Assembly: GCA_951217055.1 (NCBI GenBank)
Contig: OX578285.1
Span: 60,547,102-60,611,101, forward strand
Length of the DNA stretch: 64,000 nt
Origin: Gerris lacustris
Lineage: Eukaryota; Arthropoda; Insecta; Hemiptera; Gerridae
Direction: 5' to 3'
Positions 34,217 through 45,130 of this stretch are shown here, one piece after another (the stretch's first letter is position 1; the number at the start of each line of letters is the position of its first letter). Made by a program: the position numbers and the translations under genes. The notes under the pieces were generated by a model. The model worked only from the letters and a program-made list of their open reading frames with translations. It made no database searches and had not been told where the DNA came from.

Positions 34217-35309
34217 ATTATTTAATGAAAAATTAAGTAAATGTCGTTCGTCAACTGAATCTCTGTATAAATAGTATACACTTACGATAAATAGTAAACA
34301 CGTTTATTTTTTCAATGCAATGCTACTGTCAGAATGTAAGGTCAAAACGTGAAAGTAACTGGTAACTTAAATCTATTTAAAATTTCAATTATTTATTATT
34401 ATTATATTTCATTTAGCCCCCCCCCCCCCCCCCTCGAAAAAAATCTATTGATTTCAATTATAAATGTAGATGATAAACAATTTTAAAAATATTTTAAACT
34501 GCAAATCAAATCGCAAAATACAAGTCACTTAATCAAACTCTGTGTCGATAAAATAGTTTTACCATTAAATGAATTTATGGAGTGAATATTGTTTAATTAC
34601 GGGGAATATTTTTTTCATTAATATGTATGTATTAATGTAGCGTAGCACATTAAGCAGTTTAAACTTATCGGAATGTTAAATCATGTATTATGTTTCAAAC
34701 ATCTATTCTCATCATTAGTATCAGAATGTATTGAATTATCGTAGATTTTTCTCATTTGAAAACGTTAAACTAATCGGTATTAAAATGTATGGATTATTAA
34801 TAAATTATAAATTACCATTAATTATTGGTGATTTAGACTGTATTTCCTCTAATATTCTATTCCATTATTGTTCCAGAAATATTTTATTTTAAAATAATTC
34901 AATTATCTGTATTAATTTATAACAGTAATATATCTTCTACACATTTATTCTTAGTACAATTCAGAATTTTTATAATTTTACGAGGAAAAAAGACTTGGAA
35001 TCAGCATTTATATAAAAATAATTCGCTGAAAGTCTTTCAGCAGGAAGACCGATTGATTGATTGCCGTAAGTTGTTAGACATCTTCGGAGCTTTGTAATTA
35101 TTGTCATTGTCAAGGAAATAAATAAGTATATCGGCAAAGACTTTTATATATTGTGGAAAACTAATCATCGGTTATCGTATAAGAGCTAATGAGTCATTTA
35201 TATCGATGAGTTTTGTCCACTCTGAGTCAAAGATTTGTAGAACGTTTATTCTTAAAACTTAAAGCAATATTATGTTTGTTATGAATCGAGGGGAGAACTA
35301 AAGAGTAAT
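34217..35309. other. AT-rich stretch with a poly-C run
   Basis: About 16 C in a row at 34417-34432. Otherwise AT-rich DNA with no gene recognised. Confidence 0.5.
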
Positions 35310-35405
35310 CCAGCAGTAGAAGAAGAGGACAACGACCGAAGATAACTTGCGAAGAATAGCTGAGAAAAATCTGGGAATAGACGTATCTAGGAGCCAATGG
35401 AAATG
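35310..35405 (+). pseudogene. Short LINE ORF2 C-terminal relic
   Basis: Broken plus-strand frames read like the end of an RTE-type ORF2: an RRRGQRPK-like basic stretch, then NLRRIAEKNLGIDVSRSQW. Only about 30 codons are recognisable. Confidence 0.4.
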
Positions 35406-35429
35406 AGTATGGTACTAAATATATAATAT

Positions 35430-35620
35430 ACGAGCCTTTAAGCCCGTGGCAACAGCCTTTATTTTATATTTAGAAAAAAAAATTAAGTAAATTCATTTTG
35501 ATAAGTAATTAAATCTATTTGAAGACTAGCAAATAAATGTGGTTTCCTTAACTTAGAAATAAGAAATGATTTCAAGGTGAGTTGTCGCCGTCGGGACAAT
35601 ACTCGATTATAGGATAATTT
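35430..35620 (+). repeat. Dispersed repeat, mate of 47520-47760
   Basis: Ordered words shared with the reverse complement of 47520-47760: CCGTGGCAAC, TTAAGTAAATT, AATAAATGTGGTT, AATGATTTCAAGGTGAG and CGCCGTCGGGA. The two are inverted relative to each other about 12 kb apart. Function unknown. Confidence 0.7.
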
Positions 35621-36189
35621 ATACAGATGTCTGTGATGAAGTAATGCCTGAATACAACTCATAATCCGGGAACTGATTATTTGTTATACTCCCCTTATGA
35701 GCTAAAGGAAATAATTAAGTGTACTAAATATATTATATAATGTGAGCTTATAGTATGAGCTTGTTTGTGTCAATTTTATTATGGATGTCCATGATGAGGT
35801 GAATCCTATAAATTCTGAATAAAATGTATCATAAGTTATGTATCTACTTATGTATTAAACATTTTCTATTGGGGTTTAACAATAAACTCAGATCACAACT
35901 TTTTGTATTTTCTTTTAAGTATGGAATTGGTCATTGTCATTGCTTACGTTTTTAAATATTTTAGTATTTCTATATTTTTATTTATTGTCTAAATTGTTAT
36001 TGGTTGTTAAAGTTGTGATCGTTTTGTTTTTGTTAATAGATTATGTGAAGATCTTACGTGGAACCAGAGGAGTAGGCGAACAGCACCACCACGAAACATT
36101 ACTTGCCCAACAACGTATTAGAAAGGCAAAATTTAAGGAATAAAGCTTTCGAGGAGATGCTACGCACCGCCTATGATCTAATGGAATTA
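35621..36189. other. Stretch with no clear feature
   Basis: A 69-codon frame at 35934-36143 begins hydrophobic and ends GEQHHHETLLAQQRIRKAKF. I do not recognise it, and its A+T-rich start argues for chance. Confidence 0.4.
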
Positions 36190-37740
36190 CATTTATTTAT
36201 TTATTCATATTTTAAGAGCCCTCAACGGCAACAAGCCACAAGTGAGGCACTCTTGGTAAGGCGAAAATAACAATCTGTTACGTTAACATAATAATATAAA
36301 TAATATAAGTAGTAACATTAAAAAAATAATAAAATGTATGTACAAAAACAAAAGCTATAATAGATAAAAAACGAAAACACAACAAAACTTATTAATTTAG
36401 TATGCCTAGGATAGGATGGGATATGGGAGCGGAAAGAAAAGGTAGTATGGCGGAAAGACGGGAGAAACATTCGATATGACTACGGACACTATTAACAGGG
36501 ATAGCTAACATATTGAAAGAATTAACACAGCGGACCAGAGGACTAGAAGTAGATAGATCTCGAATATATAGAGCACGGCCACTTCTACGGTCAGGGGGGA
36601 GGACTACAACCTGAGAGATTTCCCTACAGAAAAGTTTAAGCGACAAAGCTTTCGAAATAAAATGTATTTCATAAGCCGTTCGTCTTAAAGCTAGAGACTC
36701 CAAATCAAGGTGTTTACATAAGTGGTCATAAGAATAATAAATACGACGAAACAAATAACGATGGTAACATAAACGAATAAAATTGCGCTGAACAGATTCA
36801 ATATTGGCTGATTTGTACTGGGGTAAATTATTCCATATTGGGACTGCGTATTCTAACAAAGGACGGACAAGGGACTTGTATAAATGAATGAAGCACTCAA
36901 GTGAAAGGTCACGACAAATATTACTAATGAGACCAAGAGCACGGGACGCGCGACGCACTATGATATCGACAAAATCGTGGAACTGGAGTTTGGAATTCAG
37001 AGTGACACCAAGGTCAACAACTGAGGAGACATGTATAAGAGAACTGTCATTCAAAATGTAATTAAATTTTATAGGGTAGGATAAACGAGTGAAAGTTATG
37101 GCACTACATTTAGAAGTATTAAAATTCATGCGGTTTCTAAGAGCCCACATTGAAAGATTTGTGATGTCATTCTGGAGGAGATTGCAAGATGTCTCGTCCT
37201 CGATAGTCCGAAATAGCTTAAGATCGTCAGCAAAAAGTACATAATTACTTGTGATCGAAGAACCTATGTCATTTATAAACACTAAAAAAAGCAGGGGACC
37301 TAGGATCGACCCTTGAGTGACTCCTGACTGAGAGTGGAAAGGTGCAGAATAGCTGGAAGATATCCGGACAGAACAATAGTGGAAGGAAAGATAGTTGGCA
37401 AACCATTGAACCAGTAAAGGACAGAGACCAAACTTCAAAAGTTTTGAAAGTAGGATGCCATGATGGACAAGATCGAATGCTTTGCACATATCAAGGTAAA
37501 CAGCGTCGACCTCGAGTGGAAACAGTTTGGTTTGTAAGGGAGACGAAGGAAGCAAGGTTGGTAATAGTAGATCGTTGAGATCGAAAGCCATGCTGGTTAG
37601 GGTCAAGGAGAGGCTCAACAAGAGAAAAGATATTAGTGTGTATGACTCGTTCCAAAACTTTGATATATTAACTTCTTCGAAAAGCCTCTTTGTCAAACAT
37701 CCAGGAAACATACAAATATTTAAATTTTGACAAACATATT
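36190..37740 (-). mobile_element. 5'-truncated Jockey-like LINE
   Basis: A minus-strand non-LTR element containing the RT and C-terminal half of ORF2, then an AT-rich 3' region and a (AAAT)n tail at 36191-36205. Just before the tail is TTGCCGTTGAGGGCTCTT. The 5' part (endonuclease, ORF1) is missing, as is common after incomplete reverse transcription. I see no certain target-site duplication. Confidence 0.85.
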
Positions 37741-37759
37741 TTGAACTATCAGAGTTCAA
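36392..37759 (-). pseudogene. Jockey-like reverse transcriptase, frameshifted 5' end
   Basis: A 455-codon open frame. Its first ~75 codons are the wrong frame: the genuine RT text there (HGFRSQRSTITNL) lies in a neighbouring frame, and joins the long frame near 37500 at VDAVYLDMCKAFDLVHH. From there the RT is continuous: first catalytic Asp in YLDMCKAFD, QSGVTQGSILGPLLFLVFIN, then VLFADDLKLF (FADD). The C-terminal part has LVRPLLEYAVPIWNN and SVQRNFIRLCYHR, typical of the Jockey/I-like group. The enzyme would copy element RNA at a nicked target. Truncation and the frameshift make it inactive, though the long intact stretch suggests moderate age. Confidence 0.88.
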
Positions 37760-38637
37760 AAGAGCCTAAATCTAGGCATGTTTGGCTAATTTTCAAAACC
37801 AAAGGCTCAGTATTGCCAATTATTAAGTATTGCTCTGGATTAAATAGGAAGACAACCAAAAATGTAAATTTTGCGATCAGGCAGATAAAGAAAGTGTACA
37901 AGATTTTGTAGCAACTTGTTTAGCCCTGAATTATAAGAGGAAACAATTTTTGGGGATAGCGAAACTAAACAGTGATCTTATTTTTTAAATATATTAATGG
38001 GATGGATTGGAAAAAGATTGCCTTGTATTTGAAGGCAGCATTGCAAATAAGAAAACAAGTACACTAAAAGAAAAATATATTTATATTCTTAGATAATTTA
38101 TACATAATATATTATATTTAATAGTACATTTTATATACTTTACTCAAAACATTAGATTTCTAGTAAAAGTTCAAATCAACAATTTTAAATGGTCAAATAG
38201 CGAAGATTATCCTAAATAATTAATGTTTCATATTTAAATCAAAGATTTTATGTATTTCTTTAAAAAAGTAGTTCTATGATTAGGAATTTCTTGACAATTA
38301 TTATCTTTTGACTTTTGTCGGAAATTATTTAAATACAGATTATTATTGTTTGCATTGTATTACATTCATGTGGATAATGTTTATTTTGATAATATGGAAT
38401 TAAAGTCATGTTTATTTTTTAATTATAGAGATTAAGGTATTAATCCAATTCTAGCTGACGGCCTAGGCTAAGCTTATTAATGTTTAATTATGGTAAACAA
38501 ATTTTTAAAACAAACGTATTATTAATAAACATACTACTGCATACTAGTATATATAGTAATAGCATGTTTTTTGGCAGTTTAGTTTGTCAGATGTCCGTGA
38601 TGTGGTACAGTTTAGTATTACCAAATGCAACTCATAA
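37760..38637. other. AT-rich stretch, nothing recognised
   Basis: No gene or repeat recognised. Near 38585-38632 a phrase like CAGATGTCCGTGATG also occurs near 35625. Confidence 0.5.
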
Positions 38638-38807
38638 AGGCCGGGCCACACCTGTCCGCACCGTATGACGTCCAACAAACGCCCGTGTGTTGGACGTGAT
38701 ACGGTGACGGTGAAGGGAGGCCACACATGCCCGCACCGTATGAGGGCTGTTCTTTCTATCTCAACTCAGAGTTTGTATATTTGTATACGTAGTTTTATTG
38801 TTACAAA

Positions 38808-39168
38808 ATGTTAAAAAGTTTAACAAATAGTGAATTAGGGGTGGTAGCACTTGCGTTAGAGGAAGAACGTAATAATTGGAGAAGAATTCAACGCAGAATT
38901 CGGAGAAGAATGTGGGTTCACAGCGCTTGGAAGAAAAAAAGATCGGTTCAAGGCGAGTTTTGCTCGCTGCAGCCTCGCTTCTGACGATGAAACCAAGTTT
39001 TACAAATATTTTAGAATGTCGATGTCCACATTCAAACTACTAGCAATTACCTCCCAAACACGTTTATTCTCTGCATTTCTATACTTTTCACTCGACTGGT
39101 CACACAAAACTGGGAATTTTATAATTAATTCAATTCATTTTTCGACCTCCATTTTGAATAGAAAGTAA
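38808..39168 (+). pseudogene. Harbinger transposase N-terminal remnant
   Basis: An ATG at 38808 opens 58 codons with an Arg-rich stretch (NWRRIQRRIRRRMWVHSAW, KKKRSVQGEF) ending in TGA at 38982. The sense continues one frame over from 38980 as SDDETKFYKYFRMSMSTFKLL, then unrelated text to a stop at 39166. 'WVH..W..R...GEF..L...DDE.FY.YFRMS...F..LL' is the classic start of PIF/Harbinger DDE nucleases. The catalytic DDE part and the Myb-like partner are missing, so the element would depend on an autonomous relative. Confidence 0.8.
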
Positions 39169-39309
39169 AATAAATATATAAAGTGTTGTAATGCAATTAA
39201 TAAAGTTCTAAACATTTAAATAGAATATTTATAACAAAGAAAGTTGAAGATGAATGTGAAGTTTTTAAAAGGACGACCCGCACCGTGCCCGTCAAAAAGT
39301 AAACAAAAA

Positions 39310-39747
39310 TAATCTAAGTGTTGGTGCGGTGTCGGTGCGGAGAGGTGGGGGACTACGCCTAACATTTCCTTAGGTTTATTCCTCACCGAGTGTTGTCCAA
39401 CACATGGCTTACACACGGCCGTCATACGGTGCGGGCACGGTGTGGTGTCGGTGCAGACAGGTGGGGACTACGCCTAACATTTCCTTAGGTTTATTCCTCA
39501 CCGAGTGTTGTCCAACACATGGCTTACACACGGCCGTCATACGGTGCGGGTACGGTGTGGTGTCGGTGCAGACAGGTGGGGACTACGCCTAACATTTCCT
39601 TAGGTTTATTCCTCACCGAGTGTTGTCCAACACAAGGCCTACAAACGGCCGTCATACGGTGCGGGCACAGTGTGGTGTCGGTGCGGAGAGGTGGGGACTA
39701 CGCCTAACATTTCCTTAGGTTTATTCCTCACCGAGGGTTGAGATAGG
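39310..39747. repeat. 115-bp tandem array, about 4 copies, within Harbinger element
   Basis: GACTACGCCTAACATTTCC starts at 39351, 39466, 39581 and 39696, exactly 115 bp apart. Units contain GGTGTCGGTGCGGACAGGTG-like text, GTTGTCCAACACA and GGCCGTCATACGGTGCGGG, resembling the element's own subterminal sequence. Units are nearly identical, so the expansion is recent. Short frames here merely translate the repeat. Confidence 0.95.
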
Positions 39748-39763
39748 TGTGCCCGGCCTTTTA

Positions 39764-41099
39764 CTCCGAATTAGTTATATCCGTGTTTGCTTTTTGGTGA
39801 TGCAATTGTCATCGATTTGTATGTATAAAAACGAACAATAACAATGTAGGTTGTTGAAGTAACTTTAGGCTTCTCAACCTATTCTATAAGATAATGTATA
39901 TTCTTAAGTAAAACCATTATTTTTACTGTTAAGTACAGCCACAATAAAAATAAATAACTACGAAACATTTTTAAACCCATAAAATGTTCGTCGTACATTT
40001 TTCTTAAAGATACCGGTATACTTAAAAGAAACTCTAATTTGAAGAAATATATTAACATTAACTATTTATTATTAATAAAAAAAAACGTAAAAATGATAAC
40101 ACTTTATAAAATATTGAATAATTTAAGGTTTAAAAATGATAATAGAATTATTTATGAACATCGTGTTATTATATTTATTAATATTTTATGTAAGTTTTAA
40201 AACTGAATTTGCTGGTTTAATTTAACGTTGTGGATAATTAACCGATACTTTTTTTTAAGCATCAAAAAAAGCGGGTTGTGTAAATATTTTCATAAATGAC
40301 TAAGGAAATCAATATATATTTTCATATATGTCTAAGAAAATCAATAAATATTTTCATATATGTCTAAGAAAATCAATAAATATTTTTTAAAAAGCATATC
40401 ACTCAATATTTGCTCAAGTGCAAAGTTTAACCACTTAATTATCCCCAAAAGCAAAGTGTGACCACTTAATATTTTTCTGATGAATAGTATTATACCAAAA
40501 CCATGAATTGTTTCAGCTATATGATGATCAATACTACTTACGATTTATTAGTTCAGAATATTCTTTAAATAGTATAGAATGAAGATTGCCTTTTAAATTG
40601 AAATTAAATTTCAAGTTGTGAAATTTAAAATAATTAGTTTTCATATCTTAACCTTTTTTAATTGTAGCTAAAAATAGAAAATATTAAATTTACATTTTTG
40701 GAAAGAGATTTGTCGGTGAGTTTTACTAATTTTTAATAGAACTGTGTTATTTCGTCTTACCTGTAAGCTAATTTGGTTTAGAATTTCAAATTAACTTGGT
40801 CTGAGAGTTTGTTTAAATTTAAATATAATTTTATTACGTGATGAAAATAAGATTTTTATCATTTAAAATTATATTGAAACGTTTAACCCATTTTATAACT
40901 TTTTAATATTTACTCTTGGTTTTGGTTTGTTAATCTCACTTTAAAAAAAAATGAGTTTATTATTATAATTTTGAAAGTAATTGAAACATTTCGAGCAAGC
41001 AATTATTTTGATGGATACCGGTTTGTGTTAATTCAGTAATGGCACGCATGGGCAGCCTACAGCCCGCGTGTCGTAGGCAGCACATATGGAAATGTTTCT
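39764..41099. other. AT-rich stretch, nothing recognised
   Basis: A short local duplication (AAATCAATAAATATTTTCATATATGTCTAAG-type, units ~40 bp) lies at about 40300-40390. No gene was recognised. Confidence 0.5.
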
Positions 41100-41990
41100 T
41101 ACGTATATCTTATAAATCGTTCACACGTAAGCCCAGTCTACAGGAGAGTTAGGGCCCCTCTGCCGCAGATGCAGCAGAGAGACTGAAACACCAGCACATG
41201 TGCTTGGTAATTGTCCAAATAACCTGCTCCTCATTACTCGCCGTCACCATAACGTCAAGCATAAGATCATTGATTTAATATAGCAAAAGGGGTATACTTG
41301 CCATGAAGATTGTTAGAGGTCTATACCATCGATTCTAATGGTTCTACTTAAGGGAGCCTGGGTGGCTCGGAGGCTAGAGCGCTTGCCGTGCGATAAAGCA
41401 AGTTAAGCAGCATCGAGCCGGGTCAGAAGGTGACCGCAGCTCTGGGTTCGATTCCCGGACCAGGCCCCCCGCTCAATTTCCACCCAGCATTGTTTAAATA
41501 AATGGGAAGCTCCTCGAAAGAGTGGCGCCACCAGGTTTAGGCCTGGAAACCATGATGATGACACTCCTGGTTGTATTACAACCCGGAGGGGAGTCATGGT
41601 TAACAACCATATCTTCACAAGAGTGTGAAGATTTCGGTTCCTAACCCGGGTTTGTTCAATGGGCCCACTAAAGTGGCCTGCGTCTTCGGGCGTAAAAGCC
41701 CCCCGGAATAAAAAAAAAAAAAAAAAATGATTCTACTAGGTATGCTGACATTGTTGCTATTAAAGAAAATAGCAAGGACGCTTTGGTGATAGACCCTACG
41801 GTTAGATATGAAAGCAATGATCTACAGCAAGGAGAGAAGGTCCATCTTTAAAAGAAGGGAATTTATGACAGCTGTCTTAATTATAACCGAGAAAAGTTTT
41901 TGGAGGAGCACGGTCTAAGAGATTGTCATATTAAAGGACTTTGGTTTTGTTCAAGAGGAGATAGATATAGATAAAAATCGGTCCGAGACA
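41100..41990 (+). pseudogene. R2-like LINE C-terminal region, interrupted by a SINE
   Basis: Before the SINE, one plus frame reads LCRRCSRETETPAHVLGNC, a CX2CX8HX4C zinc-binding motif, followed by RRHHNVKHKIID. After the SINE, the frame reads YADIVAIKENSKDALVIDP, TVRYE, and later IYDSCLNYN and a downstream tail. The zinc motif next to a restriction-like endonuclease core (PD-like 'AD..DALVID') is the C-terminal layout of R2/NeSL-type LINEs, whose nuclease nicks the target. The AD pair replaces the usual PD. A stop (HL*KKG) and stops upstream mark it as dead. RT is not present. Confidence 0.75.
41349..41725 (+). mobile_element. tRNA-derived SINE with poly-A tail
   Basis: The head has a TGGCTCGGAGGCTAGAGCG A box (41363-41382) and a GGTTCGATTCC B box (41445-41455), with acceptor-like GCCTGG/CCAGGC ends. 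About 50 extra bases lie between the anticodon region and the B box. A ~240-bp body unrelated to tRNA and a 19-base A run follow. AATGGTTCTACT (41337-41348) and AATGATTCTACT (41726-41737) flank it as a 12-bp target duplication with one mismatch. It interrupts the R2-like relic. Confidence 0.92.
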
Positions 41991-42029
41991 ACTCAGACAA
42001 ACTTTCTCATATACGAGTTCATAATTACA

Positions 42030-42610
42030 TAGCCCAGTGTTTTCCATTTATTTGTTTTCGTATGTACATTTAATTATTATTGAACATTTCATCAAAATTT
42101 ATCATAAAAATAACTTCTCCTGGGCGGGGAATCGAACCCGGGCTCTCTCCGTCCGCGTTTTAAGCTATTTTCTCAGGAACTAGATTTTTCCCGGGAAAAC
42201 GGCTTATATCGTTGGATTCGTATTCCAATGGACTACATTTTAGAATTTTTTAATCAAAATCGTCGGAACCGTTTTCGAGAAATAATTTTTTTCCGGTTTT
42301 TTCAGAGTTTTTGGGGGGTAGCGCCCCCAAATTTAGAGCTAAAATTCATTTCTCGATTTCGCCTCGGGGTATGATTTTTCTGAACATGTATGCCAAATTT
42401 CGTCAAAATCGGCCCAGTAGTTTAGGCTCCAGGCGTCTGCACAGACGACAGACGACAGACGACAGACGACAGACGACGGACAGACATTTTTTAAAAACCA
42501 CTTTTTTGGACTCAGGGGACCTCAAAACGGGTAAATCCATCAAAATCTCAAAATCGAATTTTCGCGCCATCACAATACTTTCTCTTTATATGAGAAAGTA
42601 AAAAGGAATT
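42030..42610 (-). repeat. Dispersed 'GAGCCTAAACTACTGGG' repeat, copy 2 (fullest)
   Basis: Minus-strand order: TACTTTCTCATATAAAGAG, TATTGTGATGGCGCGAAAA, CCCCTGAGTCCAAAAAAGTG, a (GTCTGTC)n run near 42440-42485, GGAGCCTAAACTACTGGGCC, AATTTGGCATACATGTTCAG, a poly-A/G patch, and finally a tRNA-like B box GGGTTCGATTCCCC at 42128-42140. The B box sits near the 3' end, unlike a normal SINE. No protein is encoded. Confidence 0.85.
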
Positions 42611-43019
42611 GACAAGAATAGCTGAATTAATTATTTTAGATTCGCTTGGCATTTTAAATTATCATATTATATACGCCTAAACTTAATTTTATTTTTGACA
42701 TTTTGTTTATTTTTTTGTGACAAAACAAATATCTTGACTAAGTTAATTTATATTATTATTTTTTTTTTTTATTTTTTTTTTACAATTTACAAATAAATAT
42801 TTGTAAATTGTGCATTATTTAATTTATTTTATAAGTTATTGTCTGTTAAAATGTTGATTCAGTAAGCTGGGTATTTAGCAGCTCATTATAAATGAGCAGC
42901 CTCATGTATGTATTTTTTTTGTAAAATATATTATGTGTCTCTCTCTCTCTCTCTATAATTTTTAAGTGAAGAACCATTTAGGGTCAAGAGACCATAATTA
43001 AAACCCTTTAACTTTTACT
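42611..43019. other. AT-rich stretch with simple repeats
   Basis: T-rich runs near 42760-42780, a short ATTTACAAATAAATATTTGTAAAT palindrome near 42785-42808, and a (TC)n run at 42939-42953. No gene. Confidence 0.55.
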
Positions 43020-44340
43020 TAGATCTATATGTCGAGTTGTCATTTCAATACTTAATATGCTTATCACTTTAATAAGCATCCATCGAGTAATTATTTTGAT
43101 GCCTGTATTAAGTGTTCACAGTGTTTATATCGAATTATTACTCTAACAATAATTTTCTTTTTCAAATTTTTGTCTTTGATCCTCAGCCTGCATATCGAAC
43201 GACGATTTTCTTTCCCGTGTTTACTCAATACGCTACTTTTAAGTTATCAAATTATTATGTCTGGTTATCACTTCGATACTCAATATTATGCTTGAATCAA
43301 GTTATAATAGCAATTCTTATACCATGTTATCACTTTAATTCTTTACCTTATCACTTTCACATGATTATCACTTTAATAAGCTTCCATCAAATTATTATTT
43401 CGATGAATATATTATAACTATAACTTTTCAAAATGTTTATATTGAATTATCACTCTAGCATTTTTTATTCTTTGATTCTCAGCATGCAGAATTCTGAATT
43501 CAATACTCAATATACTAATTTTAAGTTATTAAGCAGATGCTCAACACGCTTATGTCGAGTCACTTTGATACTTAATATTATGCTTATATTAAGTTCATAG
43601 CAATTCTTATACCTCGTTATCACTTAAATCCTTTACCTTCGATGCTTAACATGCAATTTAACATTTTATCACTTCGTTACTTGATATGCTTACTTTGAGT
43701 TATCATTTCGATTATTATGTCTGGTTATCAATTCGATACTCAATATCATGCTTATATCAAGTTATCATAGCAATTCATACATCGCGTTATCACTTGAACC
43801 CTTTAACTTCGTGTTATCACTTCGGTACTTAATATGCTTACTTTGAGTTATCATTTCGATTATTATGTCTGGTTATCAATTCGATACTCAATATCATGCT
43901 TATATCAAGTTATCATAGCAATTCATACATCGCGTTATCACTTGAACCCTTTAACTTCGTGTTATCACTTCGGTACTTAATATGCTTACTTTGAGTTATC
44001 ATTTCGATTATTATGTCTGGTTATCAATTCGATACTCAATATCATGCTTATATCAAGTTATCATAGCAATTCATACATCGCGTTATCACTTGAACCCTTT
44101 AACTTCGTGTTATCACTTCGGTACTTAATATGCTTACTTTGAGTTATCATTTCGATTATTATGTCTGGTTATCAATTCGATACTCAATATCATGCTTATA
44201 TCAAGTTATCATAGCAATTCATACATCGCGTTATCTCTTGAACCCTTTAACTTGGAGTTATCACTTCGGTACTTAATATGCTTACTTTAAGCTATCATTT
44301 AGATTATTATGTCTGGTTATCACTTGGGTGTTTCACGACT
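43020..44340. repeat. Degenerate GTTATCAC satellite, left block
   Basis: The stretch is a loose array of ~25-30-bp phrases of the type 'GTTATCACTTCGATACTTAATATGCTTA'. Copies diverge strongly on the left and become a clean higher-order array on the right. Related text resumes at 45410-45930, so the two blocks were probably once continuous. Confidence 0.85.
43640..44335. repeat. 148-bp higher-order tandem array, about 5 copies
   Basis: TATGCTTACTTTGAGTTATC recurs at 43685, 43833, 43981, 44129 and (with changes) 44277, exactly 148 bp apart. Middle units look identical over long stretches. Each unit contains several of the short GTTATCA phrases, so this is a recent amplification of an older degenerate repeat. 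Confidence 0.95.
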
Positions 44341-44397
44341 CGCTTATTTCATAATACATAACAACTAACAACACGAACCAAAGATAATATTAAGTTT

Positions 44398-44545
44398 AAA
44401 CAATTTTAATATGTAACAATTAACATTAACAAGACCTATTTGAATAAATAATAAATACAAGACTGGCCACTACAGAGTGTAGTGCTGAGTCTTGCATTTA
44501 TTCAAATAGGTTTGCTTAATGAATTGTTACATATTAAAATTGTTT
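44398..44545. repeat. 148-bp near-complete hairpin
   Basis: The outer 24 bp pair perfectly (AAACAATTTTAATATGTAAC.. with ..GTTACATATTAAAATTGTTT). Inner pairing continues through ACCTATTTGAATAAATA/TTTATTCAAATAGGT, CAAGACT/AGTCTTG and CACTAC/GTAGTG. It abuts copy D exactly. Confidence 0.9.
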
Positions 44546-45130
44546 ATCTACCTACTATTGATACGAAATATAAACATTGTATCTCTGTTTAGATGCTTAG
44601 GAAGTGATTCTTTGCGTACTTGTATTCATTGCGCATGCGCGTCTCATACTTCTGAAGAATTCCTCTTCTTTACCACCCTAGGGTGGTAATGAAGAGGAAT
44701 TCTTCAGCTTTACGCACGATTAGCAAGTTTGTTTACATTTAACAAAACTAATTTGCTGTTTGTTTAATAAAAGTAACTGTTTACATCGAGTTTTTTTGTG
44801 AAAATCAATGAGTGATTTAAATGATTATGACGAATATGAGGAGAATAATACACCTCCCGAAATAATTAATTCGGCGCAAAATACAACTAATGAATTAATG
44901 TCATCTTTATCAAAAGAGAAATACGAACTTACATACAGGAAGTTTATTATTTCTTTCTGAATTTATTATTAAAATATAACAATCGTAGATAAATTATGGT
45001 ACGCAAATCGTAAGAAAACGGCATTTTGCTTTGCTCGTGTGGTTGTACTACCCTCGCTGTCGCTCGAGTGCAAACTCCACACTCGCATGCAAAATGCTGC
45101 TTTCTGCACTCGACGCGTAATGTACTATTA
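44545..45130 (+). mobile_element. Hairpin family with Crypton-like exon, copy D
   Basis: Plus-strand copy with all family parts: an altered TATCTA end, the 56-bp hairpin at 44652-44707, the exon at 44808-44960, CAATCGTAGATA near 44980, and the palindromic end at 44997-45125. It shares exon variants (SDLNDYDEYEENN, SSLSKEKYELTYRKF) with copy C. Confidence 0.85.
44808..44960 (+). CDS. N-terminal fragment of Crypton-like recombinase gene (copy D)
   Basis: 50 codons plus stop. An acidic Asn/Pro-rich start (DYDEYEENNTPPEIINSAQ) is followed by ELMSSLSKEKYELTYRKF, then IISF and a stop where the element sequence resumes. The latter phrase resembles the first helix of the SAM-like DNA-binding domain of insect Crypton tyrosine recombinases (from memory, untested). 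Compared with copy A, the shared coding part differs by several synonymous changes and conservative R/K swaps, consistent with descent from two active source genes. The catalytic R-H-R-Y part is absent. Confidence 0.52.
   Translation: MSDLNDYDEYEENNTPPEIINSAQNTTNELMSSLSKEKYELTYRKFIISF

Larger units (their letters stand above)
38638..39760 (+). mobile_element. PIF/Harbinger-type element, internally deleted
   Basis: The terminal inverted repeats AGGCCGGGCCACACCT (38638) and AGGTGTGCCCGGCCTT (to 39760) are flanked by TAA (38635-38637) and TTA (39761-39763), consistent with the three-base TWA target of Harbinger elements, though not identical. Inside lie a decayed transposase start and a four-copy 115-bp array built from the right subterminal region. 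The left subterminus has a palindrome, GTCCAAC...GTTGGAC, at about 38668-38696. Confidence 0.85.

Noticed and set aside
37342..37578. Plus-strand frames across the Jockey-like LINE
   Set aside because: Antisense shadows of the minus-strand RT.
39404..39707. Two 62-codon frames in the 115-bp array
   Set aside because: Identical because they translate the same tandem unit; no independent coding support.
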